DNA of 64,000 bases. Source: Pasteurellaceae bacterium (GTDB lineage: Bacteria; Pseudomonadota; Gammaproteobacteria; Enterobacterales; Pasteurellaceae). Below the pieces are notes generated by a model. It searched no databases and was not told the origin of the DNA. It worked only from the letters and a program-made list of their open reading frames with translations. Position 1 is the stretch's first letter, and each line of letters starts with the position of its first letter. The DNA lies in the NCBI GenBank assembly GCA_030527795.1, contig JAUNAB010000007.1:43182-107181 (forward strand), given 5' to 3'. Positions 43,612 to 56,450 of the stretch are shown in pieces. A program made the translations under genes and the position numbers.

Positions 43612-44277
43612 ATGCCAACACAGACTTTTCGTGCCCAAAAACGCACTCGTTTTAAATCCGCGGTGCATTCTTATCGCAAACCTAAATTAGATTTAGCTCA
43701 AACGAAAGTGATTTTATTAAATAAACCTTTTGATGTGTTATGTCAATTTAGTGATGATCAAGGGCGAAAAACCTTGAAAGATTTTGTCCCTGTTCCAAAT
43801 GTGTATGCGGTTGGGCGACTTGATCGGGATAGCGAAGGCTTGTTGATATTAACTAATAATGGCGATATTCAACATCGTTTAGCTGAACCAAAATTTAAAA
43901 TGGAGAAAACCTATTGGGTTCAGGTTGAAGGCACTCCAACGGAACAGGATTTGGATAAATTACGTCAAGGCATTGAATTAAAAGATAGTGCAACGCTGCC
44001 TGCAAAGGTAAGATTCATTGAAGAACCGTTAATTTGGTTGCGTAATCCGCCCATTCGTCAGCGACAACATATTCCTACTCGTTGGCTAGAAATCAAAATT
44101 ACAGAAGGGAGAAATCGTCAAGTCAGAAGAATGACGGCACATATAGGTTTTCCAACCTTACGTTTGGTACGAGCTCAAATAGCGTTTTTTAATTTGGAAG
44201 AGCTTAATTGTGGGGCATATCGCGAATTAAGCCAAGATGAATTACAAAGGTTATTTCAATTTTTAAAATTAAGGTAA
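43612..44277 (+). CDS. rluE: 23S rRNA pseudouridine 2457 synthase
   Basis: 221 residues (E. coli RluE 217). RsuA-type fold without an N-terminal S4 domain: [27 protein letters not shown], catalytic Asp in [17 protein letters not shown], and the conserved C-terminal [23 protein letters not shown]. The basic N-terminal tail precedes the domain. It isomerises U2457 in 23S rRNA. Single gene with its own terminator; contains TCCGCGGT at about 43659. Confidence 0.93.
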   Translation: MPTQTFRAQKRTRFKSAVHSYRKPKLDLAQTKVILLNKPFDVLCQFSDDQGRKTLKDFVPVPNVYAVGRLDRDSEGLLILTNNGDIQHRLAEPKFKMEKTYWVQVEGTPTEQDLDKLRQGIELKDSATLPAKVRFIEEPLIWLRNPPIRQRQHIPTRWLEIKITEGRNRQVRRMTAHIGFPTLRLVRAQIAFFNLEELNCGAYRELSQDELQRLFQFLKLR

Positions 44278-44297
44278 ATGTTGTTTTGCATAGAGAG

Positions 44298-44329
44298 CAA
44301 AAAGCCCGATATCATCGGGCTTTTTTTAT
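44298..44329. terminator. Bidirectional terminator between rluE and yagU
   Basis: AAAGCCCGAT / ATCGGGCTTT arms with a short loop and T7; the mirrored A-run serves the minus-strand gene. Confidence 0.87.
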
Positions 44330-44330
44330 T

Positions 44331-44963
44331 TTAACGTGATGCTGAAGTTAATGGTACTTCAGGATCTGGTTGTTTAGTGATACGGTTACGTAAATCACGG
44401 CGGATCATTTCAATTGTCCAGAACCATAAAATATGACCAACAATTTCAGAAACGTGTTCATACCAAGGCCATTCGGAAACTGGTGGGGTTAAGCCTAATG
44501 CTGGGAATGAAAGGTAGTGAGAACCGATAGTTGCTAAAATACCTGCAAAAACACCTTGCCACAATTTAATTTTCGGGAATACTTCAGCCACTAAGCAGTA
44601 ACCAATCGCGAAAACTAATGAGAAGATAATGTGAGTTACGCCAATCCAGTTAAACACTTGATCTGCAAAAGTATAAACTGTGCTGGTTGGATCAATGTGG
44701 ATATAATCACGTAAGAAAACGTGCGGTGGGTTTAAGAATGCACGTGAACATTGACCTAGCGCTTCATTCATTTGGATTGCACCAGAATTTAATGCGTCTA
44801 ATACAGGTTGTGGGCAAGCACTTTTGAAGAAATCAATTGGGCTACGCGGTGGTAATGGATGCTCTGCACCCCATTTTACGAAAGCTGAAAGAAAGCCCGC
44901 AATGATACCAACGAAAAGCGCGACGCCATAACGGCGACGTGATGGTTGTGTAAATAAAGACAT
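44331..44963 (-). CDS. yagU: YagU family inner membrane protein (DUF1440)
   Basis: 210 residues (E. coli YagU 204). Very close match: [72 protein letters not shown] and [36 protein letters not shown]. Four membrane helices. E. coli YagU has been linked to acid resistance; function not established. I chose ATG 44963 with GGAG upstream over a longer start. Confidence 0.93.
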   Translation of the reverse strand: MSLFTQPSRRRYGVALFVGIIAGFLSAFVKWGAEHPLPPRSPIDFFKSACPQPVLDALNSGAIQMNEALGQCSRAFLNPPHVFLRDYIHIDPTSTVYTFADQVFNWIGVTHIIFSLVFAIGYCLVAEVFPKIKLWQGVFAGILATIGSHYLSFPALGLTPPVSEWPWYEHVSEIVGHILWFWTIEMIRRDLRNRITKQPDPEVPLTSASR

Positions 44964-45126
44964 ACTATCGTACTCCGATATTTTAAGTAAAACAGAACGG
45001 AAAATTCCGTATAACATAATTGTTCATAACCATGAACAAGAACGCTGAATTTTAAAGGTATAAGTAAAATAGTCAAGAATTTTAACTATAAAGACGTATA
45101 TCAATTTACAAATTCGTCCCCATATT

Positions 45127-45567
45127 CTACAGACTTTGAATAAATTTGGGTAACCATTGTTCGGCTGCTTGATCTGGATCAATAATTTGAGCAACATCGA
45201 TGGTAAAAACATCACAAATTTTGACCGCGGTCTGTGCTAAAAGACAACGTTCCACTTCAAATGCGGCATAGCAAAAAGTATCATAATCGGAATTACCTAA
45301 ACCAACTACCGCAAAACGAATCGTTGAGAGATCGGGTTGTTGCTGTTTAATCGCATTAACAAAGGGTTGTAAGTTATCTGGCACATCGCCTGCACCGTGC
45401 GTGGAGGTGACAATTAACCACAAGTTTTCATCTTGTACATCAGAGAATTCGGGGCCGTGTTCAAGGCGTGTTTCAATTCCCTGTTGTTCAAGTAAATTCG
45501 CTAAATGCTCGGCAACATATTCTGCACCGCCGAGCGTACTGCCTGTAATTAAACACACTTTTGTCAT
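45127..45567 (-). CDS. mioC: Flavodoxin-like protein MioC
   Basis: 146 residues (E. coli 147). FMN-binding flavodoxin: ITGSTLGGAEYVAEHLANLLEQQG, VTSTHGAGDVPDNLQPFV and FAVVGLGNSDYDTFCYA. E. coli MioC is an electron carrier needed for biotin synthase activity in vitro. In E. coli mioC borders oriC; here it lies 34 kb away, one base after the gyrB stop, and likely shares its transcript. Uptake-like core at 45224-45231 encodes QTAVKIC. Confidence 0.94.
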   Translation of the reverse strand: MTKVCLITGSTLGGAEYVAEHLANLLEQQGIETRLEHGPEFSDVQDENLWLIVTSTHGAGDVPDNLQPFVNAIKQQQPDLSTIRFAVVGLGNSDYDTFCYAAFEVERCLLAQTAVKICDVFTIDVAQIIDPDQAAEQWLPKFIQSL

Positions 45568-45568
45568 A

Positions 45569-48043
<2,475 letters not shown>

Positions 48044-48107
48044 TTAATTGATAAAATTGGCGTAATTATAGCAGATTTTTGCTGAATTAGCACTTCTTTA
48101 GCCTAAA

Positions 48108-48150
48108 ACCGCGGTCAAAAAACGATTGAATTTTTGACCGCGGTTTTGGC
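48108..48150 (-). terminator. Paired perfect uptake-like repeats after the AfuA-like gene
   Basis: Two exact ACCGCGGT cores (48108, 48137), 29 bp apart, with mirrored TCAAAAA flanks; the cleanest pair in the window. It lies downstream of the AfuA-like gene and upstream of gyrB. Confidence 0.72.
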
Positions 48151-48207
48151 TTGTTGAAATGAAATAAGATTAAGGCGTAATATTTTTAAATGAACGTAAT
48201 TCTCTTT

Positions 48208-49254
48208 TTAACCTTCTTTTCGCTGAAGTTTGATTTCATTGATCCATTTATTTATTAAACGTTTTCCTTCTGCACTTGAACCGTATTTATCAAAATCATA
48301 ATCGATCAATTTGATTTTTTTCGGATCGACCGATTGTGGAGCTGAGATGGCATTCACATTGGTTGGGATTTGATAAACTCCCACTTCACGCCAAGGAATT
48401 TCTTGAGCTTCCGCACTGAGCGCCCAATCCATAAAGAGTTTGGCATTGTCTAAATGACGAGCACCTTTTAAAATACTCACGCCACCGAGCGAATAGCCTG
48501 CTGGCGTGCAGTTTGGCTCGTAGGCTTCAACAGGTGCACCTTGTTCTTTATAGGTGGCGTACTGGTGAACGAAACCCACGTTAATCATACTTTCTCCACG
48601 TGCTAAATTGCTTTCCATTAAGGCACTTTTGACATAAGCCGACACGTTTTTATCTAATTGTTTCATATAAGAAAAGGCTTTCTCTTCGCCCCATAATTGA
48701 ATTAATGTCGCCATCATTGTGTAAGCCGTGCCAGACACTTGCGGATCTGTAAGTTCAATAAGTCCTTTAAAGCGGGGATCAAGTAAATCGTCCCAACATT
48801 TTGGATAGTCTTGAATGCCGTGTTGTCTGAATTTTTCCGTATTAATGCCAAAACCTAAAACCAACATATATGCGATGCCTGTTGTATCACCTTTATTTGC
48901 CATTAATTGCTTAAATGCGGGCATAATTTCGGCTTGTTTTGGCGAACGATATTTTTCCAACAAACCAAGATCGCGGGCTTGGAAATGTTGTTCAATAGTG
49001 CCGCCATACCACACATCGCCTTGCGGATTATTCTTTTCTGCTTCAATTTTTGACAGAGTCGCACCCGTGCTATTGCGTACAAATTTGGCATCAACATCAA
49101 ATTTTTTACTAAAGGCTTGCGTGATTTTTTCGCAAGCTTCATTTTGAACGCTACAATAAATCGTTAATCGCCCTTGTGCATTAGCGGTGTTCGCCATTGT
49201 TAAACTGGCTAGCCCTAACGCTAACATACCGAGTTTAAAACCTTTTCCTTTCAT
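48208..49254 (-). CDS. AfuA-like periplasmic ABC substrate-binding protein (orphan)
   Basis: 348 residues. Signal peptide about 1-27 (ending ANTANA). The mature protein resembles Actinobacillus AfuA throughout: RLTIYCSVQNEACEKITQAF, FVRNSTGATLSKIEAEKNNPQGDVWYGGT, DPQVSGTAYTMMATLIQLWG, YSLGGVSILKGARHLDNAKLFMDWAL and a C-terminal LINKWINEIK. AfuA was first called an iron binder and later shown to bind sugar phosphates; ligand here is open. No permease or ATPase gene is adjacent on this strand. Start ATG 49254 behind AGGAAGG; divergent from a MocR regulator. Confidence 0.85.
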   Translation of the reverse strand: MKGKGFKLGMLALGLASLTMANTANAQGRLTIYCSVQNEACEKITQAFSKKFDVDAKFVRNSTGATLSKIEAEKNNPQGDVWYGGTIEQHFQARDLGLLEKYRSPKQAEIMPAFKQLMANKGDTTGIAYMLVLGFGINTEKFRQHGIQDYPKCWDDLLDPRFKGLIELTDPQVSGTAYTMMATLIQLWGEEKAFSYMKQLDKNVSAYVKSALMESNLARGESMINVGFVHQYATYKEQGAPVEAYEPNCTPAGYSLGGVSILKGARHLDNAKLFMDWALSAEAQEIPWREVGVYQIPTNVNAISAPQSVDPKKIKLIDYDFDKYGSSAEGKRLINKWINEIKLQRKEG

Positions 49255-49359
49255 ATGCCTTCCTTCTAAAATTTGTTGACTATCCACTTTTCTCCAGTCA
49301 TTCTAGGGGAATTAGACATTATAGAAAGTGCCAAATTTGGTTATTTTAATGGGGTCAGA

Positions 49360-50751
49360 ATGAAAAAGATAAGTTATCAAATTGATCGTCGCCAACAAAT
49401 CCCACTTTATTTACAAATTTATCAGCAAATTCGGCAAGGGATTAATAGGCAAGAATTAAGATTAGGCGATAAATTGCCTTCTAAACGTCAATTATGTGAA
49501 TATTTGCAAGTAAGCCAAAATACCGTGGAAAGTGCCTATGCACAATTATTAGCGGAAGGTTATATTGAATCCCAAGCAAGAAAAGGTTTTTTTGTGTGTT
49601 ATCAAGCGGAATATCCAATCGCCGTAGAAAAACCGCGTTCCCAACCTGATGCAAATTTAGCAACGCATTCTGTGGAATTTGATTTTAACCCTAATCATAT
49701 TTATTGCCAAAATTTCCCCTTTCGTGCGTGGCAAAAAAGCGCTCGTTTAGGCATTCAACAGCAACAACAGTTGCTTTCTCTTGGCGAGAAACAAGGCGAG
49801 CGGGCATTGCGTATTGAAATAGCCCAATATCTTGCCGCTTCACGTGGGATTCAATGCGAAATAGAACAAATTGTCATTTGTGCTGGGGTAGAAAATGCGA
49901 TGCAACAGCTTATTTTGTTATTTAATCACCTTTATCCGCAAACGCATTTTACTTACGCAATGGAAAGTTACGGTTATAGCACGATTGAAAAATTATTGAA
50001 GTTATACGATAAAAATCTGGTTAAACTCCCTTTTCATCAAGACAAATTAGATCTCAACGTGCTATTCCAATCGCAAGTGAACGTGGCTTATTTGACGCCA
50101 TCGCATTTGTTTCCATTTGGACAAGTGCTGAGTATCGGGCAACGCCAACGTCTTTTAGAATGGGCAAATTCCGCACCCGATCGCTATATTTTGGAAGATG
50201 ATTATGACAGTGAGTTTCGTTATCAAGGCAGACCGATTCCTGCACTGCAAAGCCTTGATAGCCAAAATAAAGTCATTTATTTTGGTTCATTTTCTAAATT
50301 GTTAATGCCGTCTTTGCGGATTGGATTTATGGTTTTACCGCCTGCTTTATTGCAAGCCTATCAACAACATTGTGGTTTTTTTAATTGTGCGGTGGCACGT
50401 TTAGAACAGCAGCGGTTGGCACATTTTATTCAGCAGGGCGAATTTGAAAAGCATATTCATCGTATGCGTAAAATTTATCGCCATAAAATGGCACTATTGT
50501 GCGAATTGTTCGCGCCATACAAACAGAAAATTGTCTATTATGGCGCACATTCTGGCTTATATTTATTGGTTGAATTGTTCAATGATAGTCGTTCTAGTGA
50601 AGAAATCTGTCATCAAGCCTATCAACAACACATTCAACTTTATCCCGTTGCGGTATCTCAACGCCTATTATTCAGTATTGGTTTTGCACATTTAGAGGAT
50701 GACGAGCTAAAAATCGGTATTCAACGCCTATTAGGAATTTTTCTCGCTTAA
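49360..50751 (+). CDS. MocR/PdxR-type PLP-dependent transcriptional regulator
   Basis: 463 residues. N-terminal GntR winged helix (QIPLYLQIYQQIRQGINRQELRLGDKLPSKRQLCEYLQVSQNTVESAYAQLLAEGYIES, about residues 10-75) fused to an aminotransferase class I fold, with the cofactor lysine in YFGSFSKLLMPSLRIGFM and the upstream DDYDSEFRYQGRPIPALQ. Such proteins sense PLP or amino compounds. It is divergent from the AfuA-like gene with a 105-bp gap, so may control it or itself; pdxST is not present. Start ATG 49360 follows GGGGTC. Confidence 0.87.
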   Translation: MKKISYQIDRRQQIPLYLQIYQQIRQGINRQELRLGDKLPSKRQLCEYLQVSQNTVESAYAQLLAEGYIESQARKGFFVCYQAEYPIAVEKPRSQPDANLATHSVEFDFNPNHIYCQNFPFRAWQKSARLGIQQQQQLLSLGEKQGERALRIEIAQYLAASRGIQCEIEQIVICAGVENAMQQLILLFNHLYPQTHFTYAMESYGYSTIEKLLKLYDKNLVKLPFHQDKLDLNVLFQSQVNVAYLTPSHLFPFGQVLSIGQRQRLLEWANSAPDRYILEDDYDSEFRYQGRPIPALQSLDSQNKVIYFGSFSKLLMPSLRIGFMVLPPALLQAYQQHCGFFNCAVARLEQQRLAHFIQQGEFEKHIHRMRKIYRHKMALLCELFAPYKQKIVYYGAHSGLYLLVELFNDSRSSEEICHQAYQQHIQLYPVAVSQRLLFSIGFAHLEDDELKIGIQRLLGIFLA

Positions 50752-50795
50752 ACCGCGCTCAAAAAAAAGCATGGATTTTTGACCGCGGTATTGGG
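50752..50795. terminator. Paired uptake-like repeats between MocR gene and proB
   Basis: Degenerate left arm ACCGCGCT (50752), directly after the TAA stop, and exact ACCGCGGT (50782), 30 bp apart, facing each other. Serves two convergent genes. Confidence 0.6.
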
Positions 50796-51911
50796 CTATT
50801 TTTTCAATATAACCATATCATCACGGTGTAATGCCACAGCACCGTATTCGTAGCCTAAAATGGATTCAATTTGTTGCGATTGTTTGCCTTGAATTTGGCT
50901 TAGGGCATCGCTGTTGTAGCGTGGCATACCGAGTGCAATTTCTGTTCCCGTTTGCGTGCGAATTTTAACGACTTCGCCACGCGAGAAACGCCCTTCTACC
51001 GCTAAAATCCCTGCTGGTAATAATGATTTGTGTTGGGTTAATAATGCCTGTTCAGCACCACTATCAATGGTGATGGAGCCAACAGCAGGGGCGGCAAATA
51101 GCCATTGTTTACGGCTTTCTAAATGATCGGGGGCTACCGTGAATTTTGTGCCGATAGGTTGTGCGTGGGCGAGATCAACGATCACATTCTCACGGTTGCC
51201 AGGGGCGATAATGGTTTCTATACCTGAACGGGTGGCAATATCCGCCGCGGTAATTTTGGTGGACATTCCCCCTGTGCCTAATGTTGTGCCACTTCCGCCT
51301 GCAATTGCGTGAATATGTTGATTGATCTCATTAACCACAGGGATTAATTTGGCGTTAGGGTTGCTACGCGGATCGCTGTCAAATAACCCTTGTTGATCGG
51401 TTAATAAGTAAAGTTGATCGGCTTGCACTAAAATTGCGACAAGGGCGGATAAATTATCATTATCGCCCACTTTGATTTCCGCGGTAGCCACCGCATCATT
51501 TTCGTTAATGACGGGGATGATATGATTATCAAGCAAGGCGTGCAATGTATCTCGTGCATTTAAAAAACGTTCACGATCTTCAATATCTGCACGGGTAAGC
51601 AAAATTTGCCCGATATGGATATCGTAAATGGCAAAGAGTTGTTGCCACGTTTGAATCAGTTGGCTTTGTCCTACCGCGGCTAATAATTGTTTTGACGCGA
51701 TGGTTGGTGGTAGTTGTGGGTGGTTGAGATAATCACGTCCAGCGGCTATCGCCCCTGATGTGACAATCACGATTTTAAAACCTGCTTGGTGTAATTGTGC
51801 GAGTTGACGCACAATTTCAATCATATGTGGGCGATTTAATTTTGGCGAACCTTGGGTTAAGGTGCTAGTGCCAAATTTCACCACAAGCGTTTTGCTGTTT
51901 GTGTGAGCCAT
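50796..51911 (-). CDS. proB: Glutamate 5-kinase
   Basis: 371 residues (E. coli 367). Amino-acid-kinase domain ([69 protein letters not shown]) and C-terminal PUA domain (about residues 270-371). First step of proline synthesis. proA is not adjacent in this window. I chose ATG 51911, near which GAAAGAA gives a modest ribosome site. One- or two-mismatch copies of the uptake-like core occur at 51243, 51477 and 51675. Confidence 0.95.
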   Translation of the reverse strand: MAHTNSKTLVVKFGTSTLTQGSPKLNRPHMIEIVRQLAQLHQAGFKIVIVTSGAIAAGRDYLNHPQLPPTIASKQLLAAVGQSQLIQTWQQLFAIYDIHIGQILLTRADIEDRERFLNARDTLHALLDNHIIPVINENDAVATAEIKVGDNDNLSALVAILVQADQLYLLTDQQGLFDSDPRSNPNAKLIPVVNEINQHIHAIAGGSGTTLGTGGMSTKITAADIATRSGIETIIAPGNRENVIVDLAHAQPIGTKFTVAPDHLESRKQWLFAAPAVGSITIDSGAEQALLTQHKSLLPAGILAVEGRFSRGEVVKIRTQTGTEIALGMPRYNSDALSQIQGKQSQQIESILGYEYGAVALHRDDMVILKK

Positions 51912-52023
51912 AATTCTTTCTCGTGTCAAAATAAATGGCGTTAACTTAGCATAACCTTTAGCAAAAAACAGTAAATTTTATCTTGGGTTGATAAGAGAGT
52001 AATAAAAAATGTGTGTTTCTCTG

Positions 52024-52039
52024 TCGCAAACGATTGCGT
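52024..52039 (+). promoter_or_regulatory. PurR operator of purMN
   Basis: TCGCAAACGATTGCGT differs from the PurR consensus ACGCAAACGTTTGCGT at two positions and lies 49 bp before the purM start. A purine-controlled purM promoter is the established target in enterobacteria. Confidence 0.85.
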
Positions 52040-52087
52040 TATGTTACAATTTTTGCCAGTTTTTAGTCAGAATAATAGGAAAATCAA

Positions 52088-53125
52088 GTGAGCAAACCAA
52101 CATTAAGCTACAAAGATGCGGGTGTGGATATTCAAGCGGGGAATGCGTTAGTCGAGCGTATCAAACCCCACGTTAAACGCACAACACGTAAAGAAGTTAT
52201 TGGTGGATTAGGTGGTTTTGGTGCACTCTGTGCTTTGCCAAGTAAATATAAAGAACCAATTTTGGTTTCAGGCACGGACGGTGTGGGGACAAAATTGCGT
52301 TTAGCGATTGATTTACATAAACACGATAGTATTGGTATTGATTTAGTGGCTATGTGTGTCAATGACTTAGTTGTGCAAGGGGCTGAACCTTTATTTTTCT
52401 TAGATTATTATGCGACAGGTAAATTAGATGTGGATGTTGCGACGGATGTGGTGTCAGGCATTGCGGAAGGTTGCGTACAATCAGGTTGTGCATTAGTAGG
52501 TGGCGAAACTGCGGAAATGCCGGGGATGTATCATTCGGGAGATTATGATTTAGCTGGATTTTGTGTCGGCGTAGTTGAAAAATCCGCGATCATTGATGGC
52601 TCAAAAGTGCAATCGGGCGATGCTTTAATTGCACTGGGATCAAGCGGACCACATTCCAATGGCTATTCACTGATCCGTAAAGTGATTGAGATTTCTGGGG
52701 TTAATCCTGTAACTGAGCAACTTGATGGCAAATCATTAGCCGATCAGTTACTTGCACCGACTAAAATTTATGTGAAGTCAATTTTATCTTTGATTGAACA
52801 AGTGGATGTCCACGCTATCGCCCATTTAACTGGTGGTGGTTTCTGGGAAAATATCCCACGCGTATTGCCAGATAATACCAAAGCGGTAATTGATGAAGCA
52901 AGTTGGCAATGGCAACCTGTATTCAAGTGGTTACAACAAAACGGCAACATTGATGGTTATGAAATGTACCGCACTTTCAACTGTGGCGTTGGTATGGTGA
53001 TTGCATTGCCACAATCTCAAGTTGAACAGGCATTGGCAATTTTGCGTCAAGCAGGCGAACAGGCTTGGTTGGTTGGTCAAATCCAATCTCGTGATGCTAA
53101 CGAAGAACAGGTAATTATCCGTTAA
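52088..53125 (+). CDS. purM: Phosphoribosylformylglycinamidine cyclo-ligase (AIR synthetase)
   Basis: 345 residues, E. coli length. ATP-grasp-like PurM fold: [80 protein letters not shown] and [17 protein letters not shown]. Step 5 of purine synthesis. Start is GTG at 52088 with AGGA upstream and normal [11 protein letters not shown] beginning. Its stop overlaps the purN start by one base. Confidence 0.97.
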   Translation: MSKPTLSYKDAGVDIQAGNALVERIKPHVKRTTRKEVIGGLGGFGALCALPSKYKEPILVSGTDGVGTKLRLAIDLHKHDSIGIDLVAMCVNDLVVQGAEPLFFLDYYATGKLDVDVATDVVSGIAEGCVQSGCALVGGETAEMPGMYHSGDYDLAGFCVGVVEKSAIIDGSKVQSGDALIALGSSGPHSNGYSLIRKVIEISGVNPVTEQLDGKSLADQLLAPTKIYVKSILSLIEQVDVHAIAHLTGGGFWENIPRVLPDNTKAVIDEASWQWQPVFKWLQQNGNIDGYEMYRTFNCGVGMVIALPQSQVEQALAILRQAGEQAWLVGQIQSRDANEEQVIIR

Positions 53126-53763
53126 TGAAGAAAATTGCAGTATTAATTTCAGGTAATGGAACAACGTTGCAAGCCTTAATAGAGGCTTGTACTAATGGGA
53201 AAATTAACGCCAAAATTGATTGCGTCATTAGCAATAAAGCTGATGCTTATGGGCTAGTGCGAGCACAACTGGCATCAATTCCCACACAAGTCTTTCTGCG
53301 AAAAGATTTTGCTGATAATCAAGCGATGGATCACGCCATTGCTGATTTTTTAGAGGCGGCTAAAGTGGATTTGATTGTGCTTGCGGGCTATATGAAAATT
53401 TTGACCGAACCTTTTATTACTCGTTTCGCGGGTAAAATTATTAATATTCATCCATCGTTGTTGCCCAAATACCCAGGTTTACACACCTATCAGAAAGCCT
53501 TAGACAACGGGGATAAAGAACAAGGCACAACGGTGCATTTTGTTAATCAAGATGTTGATGCGGGTGCAATTATTTTGCAAGCAAAAGTGCCTGTTTTTGC
53601 TGATGATACTGTTGTAGAGATTGAGCAACGTGTTAAAGAGCAAGAAGTACAAATTTACCCATTAGTTGTACAATGGTTTGTTGATGGGCGTTTACACTTA
53701 GTTAATGACAAAGCCGAGTTAGACGGGAAAATCTTACCGCCACAGGGTTATGAGAGTGAATAA
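53125..53763 (+). CDS. purN: Phosphoribosylglycinamide formyltransferase
   Basis: 212 residues, E. coli length. AVLISGNGTTLQALIEAC (GAR-binding), catalytic Asn-His-Asp set in IINIHPSLLPKYPGLHTYQKALDNGDKEQGTTVHFVNQDVDAG. Uses 10-formyl-THF in step 3 of purine synthesis. Translationally coupled to purM (TAATG). Terminator follows directly. Confidence 0.97.
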   Translation: MKKIAVLISGNGTTLQALIEACTNGKINAKIDCVISNKADAYGLVRAQLASIPTQVFLRKDFADNQAMDHAIADFLEAAKVDLIVLAGYMKILTEPFITRFAGKIINIHPSLLPKYPGLHTYQKALDNGDKEQGTTVHFVNQDVDAGAIILQAKVPVFADDTVVEIEQRVKEQEVQIYPLVVQWFVDGRLHLVNDKAELDGKILPPQGYESE

Positions 53764-53765
53764 TA

Positions 53766-53796
53766 AAAAAGCCTAGTTAAACTAGGCTTTTTTATT
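53766..53796. terminator. Bidirectional terminator between purN and ftsY
   Basis: GCCTAGTT / AACTAGGC arms flanked by A6 and T6; serves both convergent genes. Confidence 0.88.
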
Positions 53797-55188
53797 TTAG
53801 TGCTTTTCTTGAGCAAATAATGCGTCAATAAATTCTTCAGCGTGGAACGGGCGGAGATCGTCAATTTTTTCACCAACTCCAATATAGCGAATAGGGAGTT
53901 GAAATTGATCGGCGATTGCAAAAATAACGCCACCTTTTGCTGTGCCATCTAATTTTGTTAGGCTTATACCGGTTAAACCGACGGCATCGTTAAATAATTT
54001 AGCTTGGCTAATGGCGTTTTGCCCTGTGCCTGCATCAAGCGTGAGCATAATTTCGTGGGGGGCACTTTCATCGTATTTTTTCATTACGCGAACAATTTTT
54101 TTCAATTCATCCATCAAATTATTTTTGTTCTGTAAACGGCCCGCGGTATCGGCAATTAAGATATCAATATTACGTGCTGCAGCAGATTGCATAGCATCAT
54201 AAATCACCGAAGCGGAATCTGACCCTGTGCTTTGGGCGATAACAGGAATATGATTGCGTTCGCCCCAAATTTGTAATTGTTCTACCGCGGCTGCACGGAA
54301 AGTATCGCCTGCAGCTAACATTACCGATTTACCTTGTGCTTGGAATTGGCGAGCCATTTTGCCAATGGTGGTGGTTTTGCCTACGCCATTGACGCCCACC
54401 ATCAAAATAACATAAGGTTTTTTGCTACTGTCTATTTGTAAAGGTTGTTCTACGGGTTTTAAAATATCAGCCATTTCCTGTTTTAATTGTTGATATAATA
54501 ATTCCGCGTCGTTAAGTTGTTGTTTACTGGCGTGTTGAGTTAAATGATTGATAATTTTATTGGTTGTCGGCACGCCGATATCAGCTATCAATAATTGTTC
54601 TTCTAATTCTTCAAAGAGCTCATCATCAATTTTTTTTCCTGAAAAAAAATGACGAAATCCTGCACCGATATTTTGTTTGGTTTTGAGTAACCCTTTTAAT
54701 AAACGGCTAAAAAATCCCCCTTCGCTCGGTTTTTCTTGCGTCTCGCTTTCAATTTCTGAAGCATTTTCTTTTTCTGGTTCGTTTTGAGTTGAATATTGTT
54801 CGTTATCTTGGATTAAATTCTCATCATTTGAAAAATCATTAAGATTTTGATCCGCGGTATTTGTGGTTTGTTGCGTAAAATCATTATGTTCTGGTGATAC
54901 TGTAACGGGTTGTTCTACTTCCGACTCAATAACATCGTTCTCAGGCGTTAATTCCGCTTGATTATTATCGGCAATAGCTAAATCAGCGGTATTTACTTCA
55001 TCATCTGCAATATTTTCTTGTATAGATTGCGTTTGTATGGTGTGTGTTTCTACCTGTTGTATTGGTTCATTAATTGGCGTTTCAGATTGTGTGTTTTCGT
55101 CAAGGGCTGATTCATTTTCTGTTGATGTGTTTTTCTTACCTAAACCAAGCCAAGACCAAAAACCACCCTTTTTCTTTTCTTCCGTCAT
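53797..55188 (-). CDS. ftsY: Signal recognition particle receptor FtsY
   Basis: 463 residues. N-terminal amphipathic start (KKKGGFWSWLGLGKKN) and acidic A domain to about residue 160, then the NG domains with GVNGVGKTTTIGKMARQF, DTFRAAAVEQLQ, ADTAGRLQNKNNLMDEL and TKLDGTAKGG. Docks ribosome-SRP complexes at the membrane. In E. coli ftsY leads ftsEX and is divergent from rsmD; here too it is divergent from rsmD, but no ftsE follows before purN. TCCGCGGT variant at about 54851. Confidence 0.96.
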   Translation of the reverse strand: MTEEKKKGGFWSWLGLGKKNTSTENESALDENTQSETPINEPIQQVETHTIQTQSIQENIADDEVNTADLAIADNNQAELTPENDVIESEVEQPVTVSPEHNDFTQQTTNTADQNLNDFSNDENLIQDNEQYSTQNEPEKENASEIESETQEKPSEGGFFSRLLKGLLKTKQNIGAGFRHFFSGKKIDDELFEELEEQLLIADIGVPTTNKIINHLTQHASKQQLNDAELLYQQLKQEMADILKPVEQPLQIDSSKKPYVILMVGVNGVGKTTTIGKMARQFQAQGKSVMLAAGDTFRAAAVEQLQIWGERNHIPVIAQSTGSDSASVIYDAMQSAAARNIDILIADTAGRLQNKNNLMDELKKIVRVMKKYDESAPHEIMLTLDAGTGQNAISQAKLFNDAVGLTGISLTKLDGTAKGGVIFAIADQFQLPIRYIGVGEKIDDLRPFHAEEFIDALFAQEKH

Positions 55189-55255
55189 AATATACTCTTT
55201 TTATTCACTAAAATTTGTTAAACTGTCGCTTATTTTATACTAAGTTGTGTAATTT

Positions 55256-55879
55256 ATGAAAAAAAACAGCCGTTCTTCTACGATAAAAACAACAAATTTG
55301 CTTGATCCGCAGTCAAAAGGCGAAGTCCGTATTATTGCGGGGCGTTGGCGTGGGCGAAAATTGCCTGTGTTAAGTAAGCAAGGTTTACGCCCTACGGGAG
55401 ATCGGGTCAAGGAAATGCTTTTTAATTGGTTGCAAGCGGATATTGTGGATTCGGTTTGTTTAGATGCGTTTGCTGGGAGTGGCTCGTTGGGTTTTGAAGC
55501 CTTGTCTCGCCAAGCGAAACAAGTTTATTTTGTTGAATTGGATAAATCAGTCGCTCAACAATTAAAAACGAATTTACAGCAGTTGCAGAAGACAAATGAG
55601 CGGATTGACGCTCAGATTTTTAATCAAAATACCTTAACTTTTCTAAATCACAATCCAAATGCTATACAATTTGATTTGGTGTTTTTGGATCCGCCTTTTC
55701 ATTTTGATTTGGCTGAACAGGCGATTGCCTTGTTAGTGCAACATAATTGGTTGAAAAACAATGGGTTAGTTTATGTTGAAACGGAAAAGGATAAGCAACT
55801 TAACTTGCCAGAAAATTGGATTGAGCTAAAACAAAAGAAGACTGGGCAAGTGGTGAGTCGGCTTTATCAGATTGCTTAA
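55256..55879 (+). CDS. rsmD: 16S rRNA (guanine-966-N2) methyltransferase RsmD
   Basis: 207 residues (E. coli 198). [36 protein letters not shown] motif [18 protein letters not shown] and catalytic DPPF in [14 protein letters not shown] are diagnostic. Methylates G966 of 16S rRNA. Divergent from ftsY as in enterobacteria. Its 3' end overlaps the dprA fragment by 4 bases. Confidence 0.95.
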   Translation: MKKNSRSSTIKTTNLLDPQSKGEVRIIAGRWRGRKLPVLSKQGLRPTGDRVKEMLFNWLQADIVDSVCLDAFAGSGSLGFEALSRQAKQVYFVELDKSVAQQLKTNLQQLQKTNERIDAQIFNQNTLTFLNHNPNAIQFDLVFLDPPFHFDLAEQAIALLVQHNWLKNNGLVYVETEKDKQLNLPENWIELKQKKTGQVVSRLYQIA

Positions 55880-56448
55880 CGGCGAGAATATAACCCCTGT
55901 TGCTGTTGAATGAGTCCTTGTAGCTCTAAGCTAAGTAATTGCGTTAATAATTCACTTACACTTAATCCTGTTTTTTCAATTAATTGATCAATCGATTGTG
56001 ATCGATAGCTAATTTGTTGAAATAGTTCAGGATATTCAGGTGTTAGTTTTGTTTCTTGTGGATATTCAGAGATGACGCTTTTTTCTGCCCGTTTTGCTTG
56101 CTCTGCAATGTTCCTAATATCTGCATGCCAATTTAAATTTTCTAAAATATCTTGTACAGACTCAACCAGAATTGCCCCTTGCTTAATTAAATAATGACAA
56201 CCTTGACTAAATTCATTTTGAATAGGGCCTGGTAGGGCGAAAACGTCGCGATTTTGTTCTAATGCATAGCGTGCCGTGATAAGTGAACCGCTTTTTTGTG
56301 TGGCTTCAACAATAAATGTGGCGAGTGATAATCCACTAATAATCCGATTTCGGCGTGGGAAATGCATTGCAATCGGGGCTTGATTAGGGAAAAACTCAGA
56401 AACTAATGCACCGCCTTGCTCAATAATCTGTTTTGCTAAATTTCGGTA
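55876..56448 (-). pseudogene. dprA: dprA, C-terminal fragment cut at the island edge
   Basis: 190 open codons against about 370-390 for DprA. The frame begins abruptly at [19 protein letters not shown] (the usual YPxxNxxLA segment of the Rossmann domain), then [47 protein letters not shown], and a C-terminal winged-helix ([29 protein letters not shown]). Upstream of codon TAC at 56448 is a stop and unrelated sequence. The N-terminal half is not found in the window. DprA loads RecA on incoming single-stranded DNA in transformation; this copy cannot make a full protein. Confidence 0.88.
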
Positions 56449-56450
56449 TT

